From NCBI GenBank assembly GCA_021776235.1, contig JAJFGG010000016.1, positions 62,001-126,000 of the forward strand: a DNA stretch of 64,000 nucleotides, read 5' to 3'. Numbering within the stretch: the first letter of the stretch is position 1; each line of letters opens with the position of its first letter. This stretch comes from Alphaproteobacteria bacterium (GTDB taxonomy: Bacteria; Pseudomonadota; Alphaproteobacteria; GCA-2731375). Shown piece by piece: positions 53,318 through 62,909 of this stretch. Made by a program: the position numbers and the translations under genes. A model generated the notes under the pieces. That model searched no databases. It saw only the letters and a list, made by a program, of their open reading frames with translations, and had not been told where the DNA came from.

Positions 53318-55072
53318 GTGAACAGTATTATTGCATCGGTCAAGGCGATGGGGCCGGCCCGGCTTCTGGCAACAGGGGTGGTTTTGGCTACCGCGATAGC
53401 CTTTTTCGTCGTGCTGACGACCCGCCTCACCTCGCCTAACATGGCTTTGCTCTACGGTGAACTGGCACAGAATGACGCGGGCCAGATTGCCAGTAAGCTC
53501 GAAACAATGGGCGTGCCCTATGAACTAAAGGCCAGCGGCACTGTTATTCATGTTCCGTCGGACCAGGTTCTGCGTTTACGCATGGCCATGGCCACCCAGG
53601 GACTTCCGACAGGTGGCTCGGTCGGATACGAATTGTTCGACCGCACCGACTCCCTGGGTACCACCAGCTTTGTGCAAAACATAAACCATTTGCGTGCCCT
53701 GGAGGGGGAACTGGCGCGGACCATAAGTACAATTGAAAAGATCTCTGCCGCGCGGGTGCATCTGGTTCTGCCCCGGCGAGAATTATTCAGCCGCGAACGG
53801 CGCAAGGCGTCCGCCTCGATCATTTTAAAAGTACGCGGCAATCGCACCCTCGACTCCAATCAGGTGACCGCAATCCAGGCCCTGGTATCGGCTGGCGTCG
53901 CCGGCTTGAAAGCCGACATGGTTTCCATTGTCGACGACCGCGGCAATTTGCTATCGCGCCAGAGCAGCACGAATGATCCATCGGGCTCGGGCACTGTGGG
54001 CAAATTACGCCTATCCTATGAAGCGCGGGTCAAGGAAGCGCTTGAATCGATGATCGAACGTTCCGCGGGCATCGGCAATGTCCGCGTCGAAGTGTCGGCC
54101 GACATGAACTTCGACCGAACCACCACAAATTCAGAATTGTATGATCCTGATAGCCAGGTCGCCCGTTCATCCCAGACCGTCGAACAATCGGATTCATCAG
54201 CCGAAGGCGAGTCAAGTGGCACCGTTTCGGTTTCCACCAATCTTCCCGATGCCGAGCCAACGGCCACGGCCGGCAGTCAGAATGAGAATAAATCCGCCCG
54301 CGTCGAAGAGACGATCAACTACGAAATATCGAAAACCATCCGTACACAAATCCATGAATCCGGCACCGTGAAACGCATCTCTATTGCTGTTCTTGTTGAT
54401 GGCACCTATAGCACCGAAGGTGAGGGCAAAGAGGCCAAGCGCATATACAAGCCCCGCGACGATGCGGATCTGAAACAGATCGAGGAGTTGGTCAGATCCT
54501 CCGTCGGTTTCGACGAAGCCCGCGGCGATAGCGTAAAAGTAATCAATATGCGCTTCGCCCGTCTGGAGGATGATCCGGATTTCGTGGTGGAGGAAGGTTT
54601 CGCTTTGACCAAAAGCGATATGTTCCGCATGGCTGAGATCGGCTCCTTGGCGGTGGTCGGCATCCTGGTAATTTTCCTTGTTTTACGCCCCTTGATGTCA
54701 CGGGTTCTAACGCCAGGGCACTTAGTCGGGCCGGATGGACTGGCAATGGCGATAGATGACGACGGCAAGCCTGTCGCCAGTGATGAAACCAAAATCGCCG
54801 CCCAACTGCCGGCGGCACTGACATCGCAATTAACCAATCCCGACGTTATCAAGGCCGTTGAATCCGGTAGTCTGGGAGACAATGAGGCGCAGGAATTGAT
54901 TCAGGCCGCTGTTGCCCGCCTCCAGGGTAAGTCAGCCACCGACCAAATCGACATGGCCGAAATCGAAGGCCGCGTAACCGACAAATCAACACGCAAACTG
55001 GTCGAGATGGTGAAAAATCATCCCGACGAAGCCGTCGCGATCATGCGCACTTGGATGTACCAGGAAGTCTAG
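53318..55072 (+). CDS. fliF: Flagellar MS-ring protein
   Basis: A 584-residue membrane protein that forms the MS ring on which the export gate and C-ring assemble. N-terminal TM (LLATGVVLATAIAFFVVLTT), the ring-building motif LYGELAQNDAGQIASKL, QNINHLRALEGELARTI, and LVLPRRELF. The second TM is near residue 440 (GSLAVVGILVIFLVLRPLMS). The C-terminal FliG-binding tail ends MVKNHPDEAVAIMRTWMYQEV. Start is GTG preceded by GGCGGA. First gene of a long motor/export operon. Confidence 0.97.
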   Translation: MNSIIASVKAMGPARLLATGVVLATAIAFFVVLTTRLTSPNMALLYGELAQNDAGQIASKLETMGVPYELKASGTVIHVPSDQVLRLRMAMATQGLPTGGSVGYELFDRTDSLGTTSFVQNINHLRALEGELARTISTIEKISAARVHLVLPRRELFSRERRKASASIILKVRGNRTLDSNQVTAIQALVSAGVAGLKADMVSIVDDRGNLLSRQSSTNDPSGSGTVGKLRLSYEARVKEALESMIERSAGIGNVRVEVSADMNFDRTTTNSELYDPDSQVARSSQTVEQSDSSAEGESSGTVSVSTNLPDAEPTATAGSQNENKSARVEETINYEISKTIRTQIHESGTVKRISIAVLVDGTYSTEGEGKEAKRIYKPRDDADLKQIEELVRSSVGFDEARGDSVKVINMRFARLEDDPDFVVEEGFALTKSDMFRMAEIGSLAVVGILVIFLVLRPLMSRVLTPGHLVGPDGLAMAIDDDGKPVASDETKIAAQLPAALTSQLTNPDVIKAVESGSLGDNEAQELIQAAVARLQGKSATDQIDMAEIEGRVTDKSTRKLVEMVKNHPDEAVAIMRTWMYQEV

Positions 55073-55084
55073 GAAGAATCCGTA

Positions 55085-56107
55085 ATGGCAGGTGAAATCG
55101 CAGAGCGCATTAATGGTCTTACCGGCCCGGAAAAGGCGGCCGTGATCATGCTGGCCCTGGGGCATGACCATGGCACGGCGCTATGGCCGCTGATGGATGA
55201 CGAAGAAATCCGAGACATTTCCATGGCGATGGCGACCTTGGGAAAGGTCGACCCGGAAGTCATTGAATATCTGGTCGTTGATTTCGCCACGCAGATGAGT
55301 TCAACCGGAACCATTGTCGGCTCATTGGACAGCACCGAACGTCTGCTGCGTGACATCCTGCCGGAGGACCGGGTCGACACGATCCTGGAAGACATCCGCG
55401 GCCCGGCCGGGCGCACCATGTGGGATAAACTATCCAACGTAAACGAGATAGTGTTGGCCAACTATCTCCGCAACGAATATCCGCAAACCGTTGCTGTCGT
55501 GCTTTCAAAAATCCGCTCCGAGCACGCCGCCCGGGTATTGTCCTCTCTACCCGAGGACTTCGCCTTGGAGGTGGTCATGCGCATGCTGCGTATGGAGTCT
55601 GTTCAGAAAGACATTCTGGATAAGGTGGAACGCACCCTGCGGGTCGAATTCATGAATAATCTTGCCCGCACCAACCGGCGCGACAGCCACGAATTGATGG
55701 CCGATATTTTCAACAATCTGGACCGCAACGCCGAAGGCCGGTTCATGGCCTCGCTGGAAGAACGTAATCGGGACGCGGCCGAAAAGATCAAGGCACTGAT
55801 GTTCACTTTCGAGGACCTGCTGCGCCTGGACCCAGGTGGCGTACAGACTTTGATCCGGAGCGTCGAAAACAACCGGCTGGCACTGGCATTGAAGGGATCG
55901 TCCGATTCCATTCGGGACCTTTTCTTTTCCAACATGTCGGAACGGGCCGCAAAAATCCTCCGCGAGGATATGGACGCCATGGGACCGGTGCGCCTGCGCG
56001 ATGTGGATGAGTCGCAATCTGAAATTGTTGCCTCTGCCAAGGATTTAGCGGACCGCGGCGAAATCATGCTGGCGGACAACAAAGAAGACGACGAGTTGAT
56101 CTACTGA
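55085..56107 (+). CDS. fliG: Flagellar motor switch protein
   Basis: A 340-residue C-ring component that binds FliF, FliM and the stator. Features: [15 protein letters not shown] at the N-terminus, [18 protein letters not shown] (ARM_M), the EHPQ-like patch modified to NEYPQ, and the C-terminal torque helix with [22 protein letters not shown]. Charged torque residues are present. It follows fliF by 12 bases. Confidence 0.97.
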   Translation: MAGEIAERINGLTGPEKAAVIMLALGHDHGTALWPLMDDEEIRDISMAMATLGKVDPEVIEYLVVDFATQMSSTGTIVGSLDSTERLLRDILPEDRVDTILEDIRGPAGRTMWDKLSNVNEIVLANYLRNEYPQTVAVVLSKIRSEHAARVLSSLPEDFALEVVMRMLRMESVQKDILDKVERTLRVEFMNNLARTNRRDSHELMADIFNNLDRNAEGRFMASLEERNRDAAEKIKALMFTFEDLLRLDPGGVQTLIRSVENNRLALALKGSSDSIRDLFFSNMSERAAKILREDMDAMGPVRLRDVDESQSEIVASAKDLADRGEIMLADNKEDDELIY

Positions 56108-56128
56108 TGACCGGAGAGGGATAACAGA

Positions 56129-57022
56129 ATGGCGAAGTTCCTTTTCGACAATCAGTTTGATGTCGATGGCAATGGCAAAGTCAAACCGGATGAAGCACCG
56201 CCGGCTTTGTACACGGAAGAAGATCTGGCCGCCGCGCGGGGCGAGGCGCAACAAATCGGTTTTGCCGCAGGTAAGCAAGAGGCCCTGAATGAAATTCAGA
56301 ATCTGGCAGCCAATACGTTGCAAAATATCGCTGTGGCTATTGGTAACCTTGGCGCCCAGCATGAACAGGCCGTCCTGGCCTTGAAGCAGGAAGCGGCCCA
56401 AATGGCCATGGTCATTGCCGGCAAGTTGGCCCCGGCCTTGTTGCAGAGCCAGCCTTTGGACGAGATCAGGAGTCTGATCACGGACTGCCTGGACCTGATC
56501 CCCAATGAGCCCCGGATCGTCGTCCGCATTAATGAAGCCCTGGTTGAGAGTCTGGCCGGAGAGATTGATCAGCTAGCGGTTCGCGGCGGCTTTCAAGGCA
56601 ATGTGGTTCTGTTAGGCGAAGCAAACATGACCGACGCCGATTGCCGGGTGGAGTGGGCCGACGGCGGAGCGGAGCGCAATGTGGAGGTCTTGTTCCAGAA
56701 AATCGAGGTTGCGGTAACCCGTTATTGCGCCAACCTCGCGGACCAAATCAGCCAAATCGAACAGGCCATACAAAATGGCGAAGCACCAGACGGACGCCAG
56801 GTAGCCGATCGGGAGATGGCCGCTTTTGACCATAGTCGGGAACTCCCACCCGCCACGGTGTCGCAAATCGACGATGATCCTTTTCCCCTGCCACCCGGTG
56901 CCGAAGATATCGGCGTCGTGGAAAATCCACTACCGCCGCTGGCGCGGGCCGCCAGCCAGGTTCCGCCCTCCCATGATGACGCCCAGGCCGCCACGGCGCC
57001 AACAGTAACGACAGAGCCGTAG
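56129..57022 (+). CDS. fliH: Flagellar export-apparatus regulator FliH-like protein
   Basis: A 297-residue protein located where fliH is expected. Coiled-coil region with repeated GxxxG-like pattern (AARGEAQQIGFAAGKQEAL), followed by VAIGNLGAQHEQAVLALKQE and a conserved V/I-rich C-terminal domain (PRIVVRINEALVESLAGEI, DCRVEWADGGAERNVE). FliH holds the FliI ATPase. A disordered Pro/Asp/Ala tail of about 70 residues is extra. No fliI is in this window. Identity rests on domain pattern and synteny. Confidence 0.85.
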   Translation: MAKFLFDNQFDVDGNGKVKPDEAPPALYTEEDLAAARGEAQQIGFAAGKQEALNEIQNLAANTLQNIAVAIGNLGAQHEQAVLALKQEAAQMAMVIAGKLAPALLQSQPLDEIRSLITDCLDLIPNEPRIVVRINEALVESLAGEIDQLAVRGGFQGNVVLLGEANMTDADCRVEWADGGAERNVEVLFQKIEVAVTRYCANLADQISQIEQAIQNGEAPDGRQVADREMAAFDHSRELPPATVSQIDDDPFPLPPGAEDIGVVENPLPPLARAASQVPPSHDDAQAATAPTVTTEP

Positions 57023-57031
57023 GAGACCCTG

Positions 57032-57472
57032 ATGGCCGACGATGACGAACAAATGGACGACGAGCAGACGGACCACGAAATGACCATGGAAGAAGCCATG
57101 GCGGCCGAAGCGGCGAACGCGCCCGCAGGCGGAGCCGCACCTGAATTGGATGAAGTTTCGGGCGAAAATCGCGGCGGCGACGCTGCCCTTCAACCTGGTG
57201 ACGAGGACGAAGAGAGTCAACGTGCCGCGACCGATTTGGCCGCGGTCTACAATGTACCCGTAAAGGTTTCTGCAGTGCTGGGCCGTTCGAGCATGCAGGT
57301 CAGTTCACTGCTCAAGATGGGTCAGGGTGCGGTCATCGAGTTGGACCGGAAAGTCGGCGAAGCTATCGACATCTACGTCAACAACCGTTTGGTGGCGCGG
57401 GGCGAGGTGGTCGTGGTGGATGAACGCCTGGGGGTAACCATGACGGAAATTATCAAGGGCGATAAGGCCTAA
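57032..57472 (+). CDS. fliN: Flagellar motor switch protein
   Basis: A 146-residue C-ring protein. The acidic N-terminal 65 residues have methionine-glutamate repeats and are probably unstructured. The SpoA/FliN domain follows: YNVPVKVSAVLGRSSMQVSS, LLKMGQGAVIELDRKVGEAI, IYVNNRLVARGEVVVVDERL, GVTMTEII. Gap of nine bases after fliH. Confidence 0.96.
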   Translation: MADDDEQMDDEQTDHEMTMEEAMAAEAANAPAGGAAPELDEVSGENRGGDAALQPGDEDEESQRAATDLAAVYNVPVKVSAVLGRSSMQVSSLLKMGQGAVIELDRKVGEAIDIYVNNRLVARGEVVVVDERLGVTMTEIIKGDKA

Positions 57473-57474
57473 AC

Positions 57475-58284
57475 ATGGCCAGAGCAAAAACAGCACCGGG
57501 AAGCCGTGGCGGCGGGACCTCTCTCACGACCGTCATCGGTTTGCTATCGGGATTCGCCCTGGTAATCGCCGCCATGTTCTGGGGCGGCTCGCCGGCTTCG
57601 TTTTTCGATGGCCCGGCTCTACTGATTGTCTTTGGCGGCACGTTTGCCGTTACTCTGGCGTCATATTCACTGACCGACATTGCACGGGCGACCGCTGCCA
57701 TAGGCCAAGTGATTATCCACCGCAACCATGACCCCAGCCGGGCCGCCTATCGAATTGTGGAACTGGCCGAACAGGCGCGCAACGATGGTGTCTTGGGTTT
57801 GCAGGACCGACTGCCAAAATTGAGATCCGAGCCATTCCTGATGAAGGCCATGGCAATGGTCGTGGATGGCACACCGGGGGAAATGGTCGAACGCATCATG
57901 CGCCGGGAAGTCGACACCAACGCCAGCCGGCAGCAAACCTCCGCGGATGTTTTCAGCAAGGCGGCCGAAGTATCCCCGGCCATGGGACTGATCGGTACTC
58001 TGGTCGGATTGGTGCAAATGCTGGGAAATTTGAACGATCCATCCACCATCGGACCGGCCATGGCAATTGCCCTGTTAACAACATTCTACGGCGCAGTGCT
58101 TTCCAACATGGTGTTTTCCCCCTTGGCAACCAAACTGGAACGCGCCAGCGACGGAGAAGCTCTGGTCCACAACGTTTATCTGACTGGGGCGGCCTCAATC
58201 GGGCGGCAGGAGAACCCTCGGCGGCTGGAAATGCTGCTTAACGCCATGCTGCCGCCAACCCATAGAATTCAGTATTTTGACTAA
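57475..58284 (+). CDS. motA: MotA/PomA-type stator protein
   Basis: A 269-residue proton/sodium channel protein. It has four TM segments, including TVIGLLSGFALVIAAMFWGG and ALLIVFGGTFAVTLASY near the N-terminus, and MGLIGTLVGLVQMLGNL and AIALLTTFYGAVLSNMVFSP later. The layout resembles PomA rather than long enteric MotA. No motB or pomB is near, so the partner must be elsewhere. It begins three bases after fliN, embedding a stator gene in the motor operon. Confidence 0.9.
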   Translation: MARAKTAPGSRGGGTSLTTVIGLLSGFALVIAAMFWGGSPASFFDGPALLIVFGGTFAVTLASYSLTDIARATAAIGQVIIHRNHDPSRAAYRIVELAEQARNDGVLGLQDRLPKLRSEPFLMKAMAMVVDGTPGEMVERIMRREVDTNASRQQTSADVFSKAAEVSPAMGLIGTLVGLVQMLGNLNDPSTIGPAMAIALLTTFYGAVLSNMVFSPLATKLERASDGEALVHNVYLTGAASIGRQENPRRLEMLLNAMLPPTHRIQYFD

Positions 58285-58305
58285 GCAGGATTTGGAGTTT
58301 CGACA

Positions 58306-59697
58306 ATGCGTTTATTGATTATCGGCAACCTTGACGGGCAGGTCGCGGCAGCGACCCAAATCGCCATGCAGCGGGGCGCCAAGGTCGCGCATGCCGGATC
58401 AGCCGAAGTCGCCCTGGAACATCTGCGGGCAGGCCGTGGTGCCGACATGGCCATGATGGAAGTCAATCTGGATATCAAGCAGTTCATCCAGAGTCTGGAT
58501 CGCGAACGTATCGCCATTCCCGTCGTAGCCTGCGGCATTGAAACCGATCCCGATACCGCCGCGGACGCAATTCGGGCCGGGGCCAAGGAATATGTCCCCC
58601 TGCCGCCCGACCCGGAATTGATTGCGGCTGTCCTGGAGGCGGTCACGGAGGAAAATCAATCAATGATCTTCCAGGACCCGACCTTCACCTCCGTCGTAGC
58701 CTTGGCCGACCAGGTGGCCAAAAGTGATGCCAGCATTCTTATTACCGGCGAGTCGGGCAGCGGCAAGGAGTTAATGGCCCGGTACGTACACGATAACAGC
58801 CGGAGGGCCCAACGTCAGTTTATCTCGGTCAACTGTGCTGCGATCCCGGAAAACCTTCTGGAATCCGAATTGTTTGGCCATGAAAAAGGTGCTTTCACCG
58901 GCGCCATAGCGCGCCGCATCGGCAAGTTCGAGGAAGCAGACGGCGGCACCCTGCTTTTGGACGAGATCAGCGAGATGGAACCCCGTCTACAGGCCAAGTT
59001 GCTGCGCGCTATTCAGGAACGCGAAATCGACCGCATCGGCGGTGGTCAACCTATTAAGATCGATATCCGCCTGATCGCCACTTCTAACCGCAACCTTACC
59101 GACGCGGTGAAGGAGGGTTCTTTTCGAGAAGATCTGCTGTTTCGTCTGAACGTGGTCAATTTACGGGTACCGTCGCTGCATGAACGGCCCGCCGATATTG
59201 TCCTGCTAACCAAGCATTTTGCGAAAAAATATGCCGACGCCAACGGCATGCCGCAACGTCCGGTGGCCGCCGAGACGATTGCACTGCTCGAATCCCTGCC
59301 CTGGCCGGGCAATGTGCGGGAACTGGAAAACACCATTCACCGCGCCATCCTGATGGCCAACGGTTCGGAGATCACTACGGACGCCATCATGACGCCTGAT
59401 GGCCAGACGGCCGAAATGGTCGGCAGGCCGGAGAATTCCGGCGCCGCCGGCTTTGAAGGCTCGATTGGCGAAGAAAGCGGCAGCGCCGAACAAACCTCCC
59501 GCCTTGTTGGCCGCACGGTCGCCGATGTGGAACGCGATTTGATAATCGATACCTTGTATCACTGCCTGGGCAACCGCACCCATGCCGCCAATATCCTTGG
59601 GATATCAATCCGCACTTTGCGCAATAAACTGAAACTATACACCGACGACGGGGTGCATGTGCCGGTGCCTGGCGAAACCAGCCGCGCCAACGCATAA
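58306..59697 (+). CDS. flbD: Sigma-54 enhancer-binding flagellar regulator (FlbD-like)
   Basis: A 463-residue activator. Residues 1-115 are a receiver-like domain in which the phospho-acceptor Asp appears as Glu52 (AMMEVNLD). The AAA+ domain has Walker A GESGSGKE (148-155), the sigma-54 contact loop GAFTGA (195-200), and Walker B GGTLLLDEI. The C-terminal Fis-type helix-turn-helix reads NRTHAANILGISIRTLRNKL. This order and the missing Asp fit FlbD, which is not controlled by ordinary phosphorylation. It should activate the sigma-54 promoter seen before fliK. Confidence 0.93.
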   Translation: MRLLIIGNLDGQVAAATQIAMQRGAKVAHAGSAEVALEHLRAGRGADMAMMEVNLDIKQFIQSLDRERIAIPVVACGIETDPDTAADAIRAGAKEYVPLPPDPELIAAVLEAVTEENQSMIFQDPTFTSVVALADQVAKSDASILITGESGSGKELMARYVHDNSRRAQRQFISVNCAAIPENLLESELFGHEKGAFTGAIARRIGKFEEADGGTLLLDEISEMEPRLQAKLLRAIQEREIDRIGGGQPIKIDIRLIATSNRNLTDAVKEGSFREDLLFRLNVVNLRVPSLHERPADIVLLTKHFAKKYADANGMPQRPVAAETIALLESLPWPGNVRELENTIHRAILMANGSEITTDAIMTPDGQTAEMVGRPENSGAAGFEGSIGEESGSAEQTSRLVGRTVADVERDLIIDTLYHCLGNRTHAANILGISIRTLRNKLKLYTDDGVHVPVPGETSRANA

Positions 59698-59720
59698 AGC
59701 AGCCGGAAGCATTTCATTTA

Positions 59721-61892
59721 ATGAGTGATACATCCACTGAGGGCGGGGTTCCGGCTCTGCCCGCACCAGGCGGCGAGGGCGGAAACGACCCTGGCGGTGG
59801 CGCGCCCGGGCCTGATATTGGCGCCATTGCCGTAAGCGTGTTTACGCGCATGCGCCAGGGCGACGTCGCTCTGGCATTGGGTGTATCCGCCATTCTGGTG
59901 GTCTTGATCCTACCCTTGCCAAGCTGGTTACTGGATGTGGCCCTGGCTTTATCAATTACCTTCGCGGTGATGATCCTGATGACCTGTCTGTTCATCAGCC
60001 GGCCATTGGAGTTTTCATCGTTTCCGACCGTGCTATTGATCGCAACAATGTTGCGATTGTCGCTCAATTTGGCATCAACCCGGTTGATTTTGGCAGATGG
60101 CCATGAAGGCACACACGCCGCCGGCCGGGTTATAGAAGCCTTTGGCAATTTCGTCATGGGGGGCAACTTCGTCATAGGCGTGATCGTTTTCTCCATCCTG
60201 ATCATTGTCAATTTTATCGTTATCACCAAGGGTTCCGGGCGCATCGCCGAAGTCGCCGCCCGCTTCAGCCTGGACGCCATGCCGGGCAAGCAGATGGCCA
60301 TCGACGCGGATCTGTCCGCCGGCCTGATCAACGAGGATGAGGCCCGCCTGCGCCGCCGGACTCTGGAGGATGAGAGCACCTTCTTCGGGGCCATGGACGG
60401 CGCCGCGAAATTTGTCCGCGGCGACGCTATCGCCGGTTTGCTAATCACCTTTATCAACATAATCGGCGGCATCGTGGTCGGCGTGGCGCAGAATGATATG
60501 AGCTTTGCCAACGCCACCGAGTCGTACACATTGCTGACAGTCGGCGATGGCCTGGTGTCGCAGATTCCGGCCCTGGTCGTCTCCACCGCATCCGGCCTGC
60601 TGGTATCAAAAGCCGGCGTTGTAGGTTCTGCCGACAAAGCGTTGTTTGCGCAATTGTCGGGGTATCCCAAGGCAATGGGGCTGGTCAGCTTTCTATTGCT
60701 CTGCCTTTCGCTGTTGCCCGGCCTGCCCTTGCTGCCATTCATGATATTGTCGATCATTACCGGCGCCTTGACCTGGCGATTGCTGCAACAGAATAATCTG
60801 GTGGAAACCCAAACAGCCGACGCGGTACAGCGGGAAATGGAAGATGCCGAGCCGATGGAAGAGCCCATTTCCACGGCCCTGGCGATCGATGAATTGCGTA
60901 TCGAGTTGGGTTATGGCCTGCTATCCCTGATCAATGATACTCGCGGCCATCGTCTGACCGATCAGATCAAGGCCCTGCGCCGGCAGATCGCGGGCGATAT
61001 GGGCTTCATCATGCCATCTGTGCGGATCCTGGATAACATGCAGTTGCCGGCCAGCGTCTACGCCTTGCGGATCAAGGAAGTCGAGGCAGGCCGGGGCGAA
61101 TTGCGTCCCGACAAGTTGCTGGTGATGGACCCGCAGGGCGGTGCCATCGACCTACAGGGCGAGGCCACGACCGAGCCGACCTTTGGCTTGCCGGCCATGT
61201 GGGTTGACGAAGCCTTGCGTGAAGAGGCCAGCTTCCGCGGTTATACGGTGGTTGATCCGCCTACCGTCATTACCACCCATCTGACCGAGGTCATGCGCGA
61301 AAACATGTCCGACCTGCTGTCCTATGCCGCAACTCAAAGACTGCTTGACGATCTGCCCCAGGAACATCACAAGCTGGTCGACGACGTGGTTCCCGCGCAA
61401 CTATCGGTGACCGCCGTACAGCGTATTCTGCAGCGTTTACTGTCCGAGCGCATATCGATCCGCGATCTGCCTACCATTCTGGAAGGCATGGCCGAGGCCG
61501 TGGGCTTCACCCAGAACGTCGTGCAGATCGCCGAGCATGTGCGCTCGCGCCTGGCCCGTCAAATCAGCCATGCCTCTACCACGATGAATGGTTATATCCC
61601 GCTTGTGCCATTGTCGCCGGAATGGGAGCAGGATTTCGCCGAGGCGATTACCGGCCAAGGCGATGAAATGCAATTGGCCATGGCGCCAACAAAATTGCAG
61701 GAATTCATCGGCCGCATCCGCGAGGTATTTGACGAACTGGTTCAGCAGGGAGAGCTTCCCGTTCTGTTGACTTCGCCGGCGGCACGGCCTTATGTCCGCT
61801 CGATCATTGAGCGGGTGCGTCCGACCACATCGGTACTATCCCAGAACGAAATCCATCCAAGCGCCAAAATTCGCACTTTGGCGCAGCTCTAG
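59721..61892 (+). CDS. flhA: Flagellar export gate protein
   Basis: A 723-residue inner-membrane export protein with eight N-terminal TM segments. Hallmarks include LPLPSWLLDVALALSITFAV, SRPLEFSSFPTVLL, LRLSLNLASTRLIL, ARFSLDAMPGKQMAIDADLS (FHIPEP) and VVSTASGLLVSKAG. The large cytoplasmic C-terminal domain ends IRTLAQL. It takes substrates from FliH/FliI and chaperones. It follows flbD by 23 bases. Confidence 0.98.
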   Translation: MSDTSTEGGVPALPAPGGEGGNDPGGGAPGPDIGAIAVSVFTRMRQGDVALALGVSAILVVLILPLPSWLLDVALALSITFAVMILMTCLFISRPLEFSSFPTVLLIATMLRLSLNLASTRLILADGHEGTHAAGRVIEAFGNFVMGGNFVIGVIVFSILIIVNFIVITKGSGRIAEVAARFSLDAMPGKQMAIDADLSAGLINEDEARLRRRTLEDESTFFGAMDGAAKFVRGDAIAGLLITFINIIGGIVVGVAQNDMSFANATESYTLLTVGDGLVSQIPALVVSTASGLLVSKAGVVGSADKALFAQLSGYPKAMGLVSFLLLCLSLLPGLPLLPFMILSIITGALTWRLLQQNNLVETQTADAVQREMEDAEPMEEPISTALAIDELRIELGYGLLSLINDTRGHRLTDQIKALRRQIAGDMGFIMPSVRILDNMQLPASVYALRIKEVEAGRGELRPDKLLVMDPQGGAIDLQGEATTEPTFGLPAMWVDEALREEASFRGYTVVDPPTVITTHLTEVMRENMSDLLSYAATQRLLDDLPQEHHKLVDDVVPAQLSVTAVQRILQRLLSERISIRDLPTILEGMAEAVGFTQNVVQIAEHVRSRLARQISHASTTMNGYIPLVPLSPEWEQDFAEAITGQGDEMQLAMAPTKLQEFIGRIREVFDELVQQGELPVLLTSPAARPYVRSIIERVRPTTSVLSQNEIHPSAKIRTLAQL

Positions 61893-61907
61893 GAGGCAGT
61901 ACCGAAC

Positions 61908-62909
61908 ATGCGTCTTAGAACTTTTTCCGCACCCTCCATGGCCGAGGCCATGCAGCAAATCCGAGCTGCCCTCGGTGATGATGCGATCATCGTGTCCAGT
62001 CATCAGAGCGAACGGGGCCGCGGCGTTCAGGTTACGGCCGCAGCGGAAAACAATGCGCTCCAAGGCGAAGCCGCGAAAGAGGCCGATATCGATTCCAGCG
62101 ACGAGGCCACAGCCGAGATCGCGGCCGATCAAGACGACAGCCTATTGCAGTCCCTGATCTATCACGATGTTCCCGAAAAATTGGCCGAAATGCTGGCAAC
62201 CACCAGCGCCAAGGCCGGGCTGGACGACACGGTCGAGGCCCTGGCGTCCGGCTTGGACCGATATTTTGAGTTCCGCTCGTTGAAAGATCTTAAGCGGCCC
62301 ATCATGCTAATTGGGCCCCCCGGCGCAGGTAAGACCGTCACCCTGGCAAAATTGGCCGCCGCGGCTACGTTGCGCGGCGCCCCGGCGTCGATCATAAGCA
62401 CCGATACAGTGCGGGCCGGCGCCTCGGCACAGCTTTTAGCCTATACTGATATTCTGCAACAGCCCCTGTTGACGGCGGATTCGCCGGAAAGTTTTCACGC
62501 CGCCATTCTCAATGGCGGCGACGGTCGTATGTTGGTCGATACCCCCGGCACCAATCCTTTCAATGATGAAGAAATGTCCGATCTAAGCCGCTTCATCGCG
62601 GTCAGCAACGTTGACCCCGTGTTGGTGCTACCGGCCGGACTTAACGCCCAGAATGCCGCTGATATGGCGGCGGCATATTCCCGGCTGGGCTGCGCCACCC
62701 TGATCGCAACCCAACTTGATGGGGCCCGGCGCCTTGGTGCTGTGCTGTCAGCAGCGCAGGGCGGCAATTTGTCTTTCAGCGTTGTCTCGATTTCGCCCTC
62801 CATCGCCCAAGGCCTCACGCCCTTGAACCCAATGTCGTTGGCTCGCGTTCTGCTACGCGATCCAGAAGAAAGTCACGAGTACCCCGAGACCGGAGTAAAA
62901 CAAGCATGA
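61908..62909 (+). CDS. flhF: Flagellar SRP-type GTPase, divergent G4 motif
   Basis: A 333-residue SRP-GTPase fixing flagellar number or place. It starts MRLRTFSAPSMAEAMQQIRA, then ALGDDAIIVSS, typical of FlhF. P-loop GPPGAGKT (136-143). The G3 segment is VDTPGTNPF instead of DTAGR, and the G4 specificity motif TKxD appears as TQLD (268-271). This may weaken guanine specificity or activity. It overlaps flhG by four bases. Confidence 0.9.
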   Translation: MRLRTFSAPSMAEAMQQIRAALGDDAIIVSSHQSERGRGVQVTAAAENNALQGEAAKEADIDSSDEATAEIAADQDDSLLQSLIYHDVPEKLAEMLATTSAKAGLDDTVEALASGLDRYFEFRSLKDLKRPIMLIGPPGAGKTVTLAKLAAAATLRGAPASIISTDTVRAGASAQLLAYTDILQQPLLTADSPESFHAAILNGGDGRMLVDTPGTNPFNDEEMSDLSRFIAVSNVDPVLVLPAGLNAQNAADMAAAYSRLGCATLIATQLDGARRLGAVLSAAQGGNLSFSVVSISPSIAQGLTPLNPMSLARVLLRDPEESHEYPETGVKQA

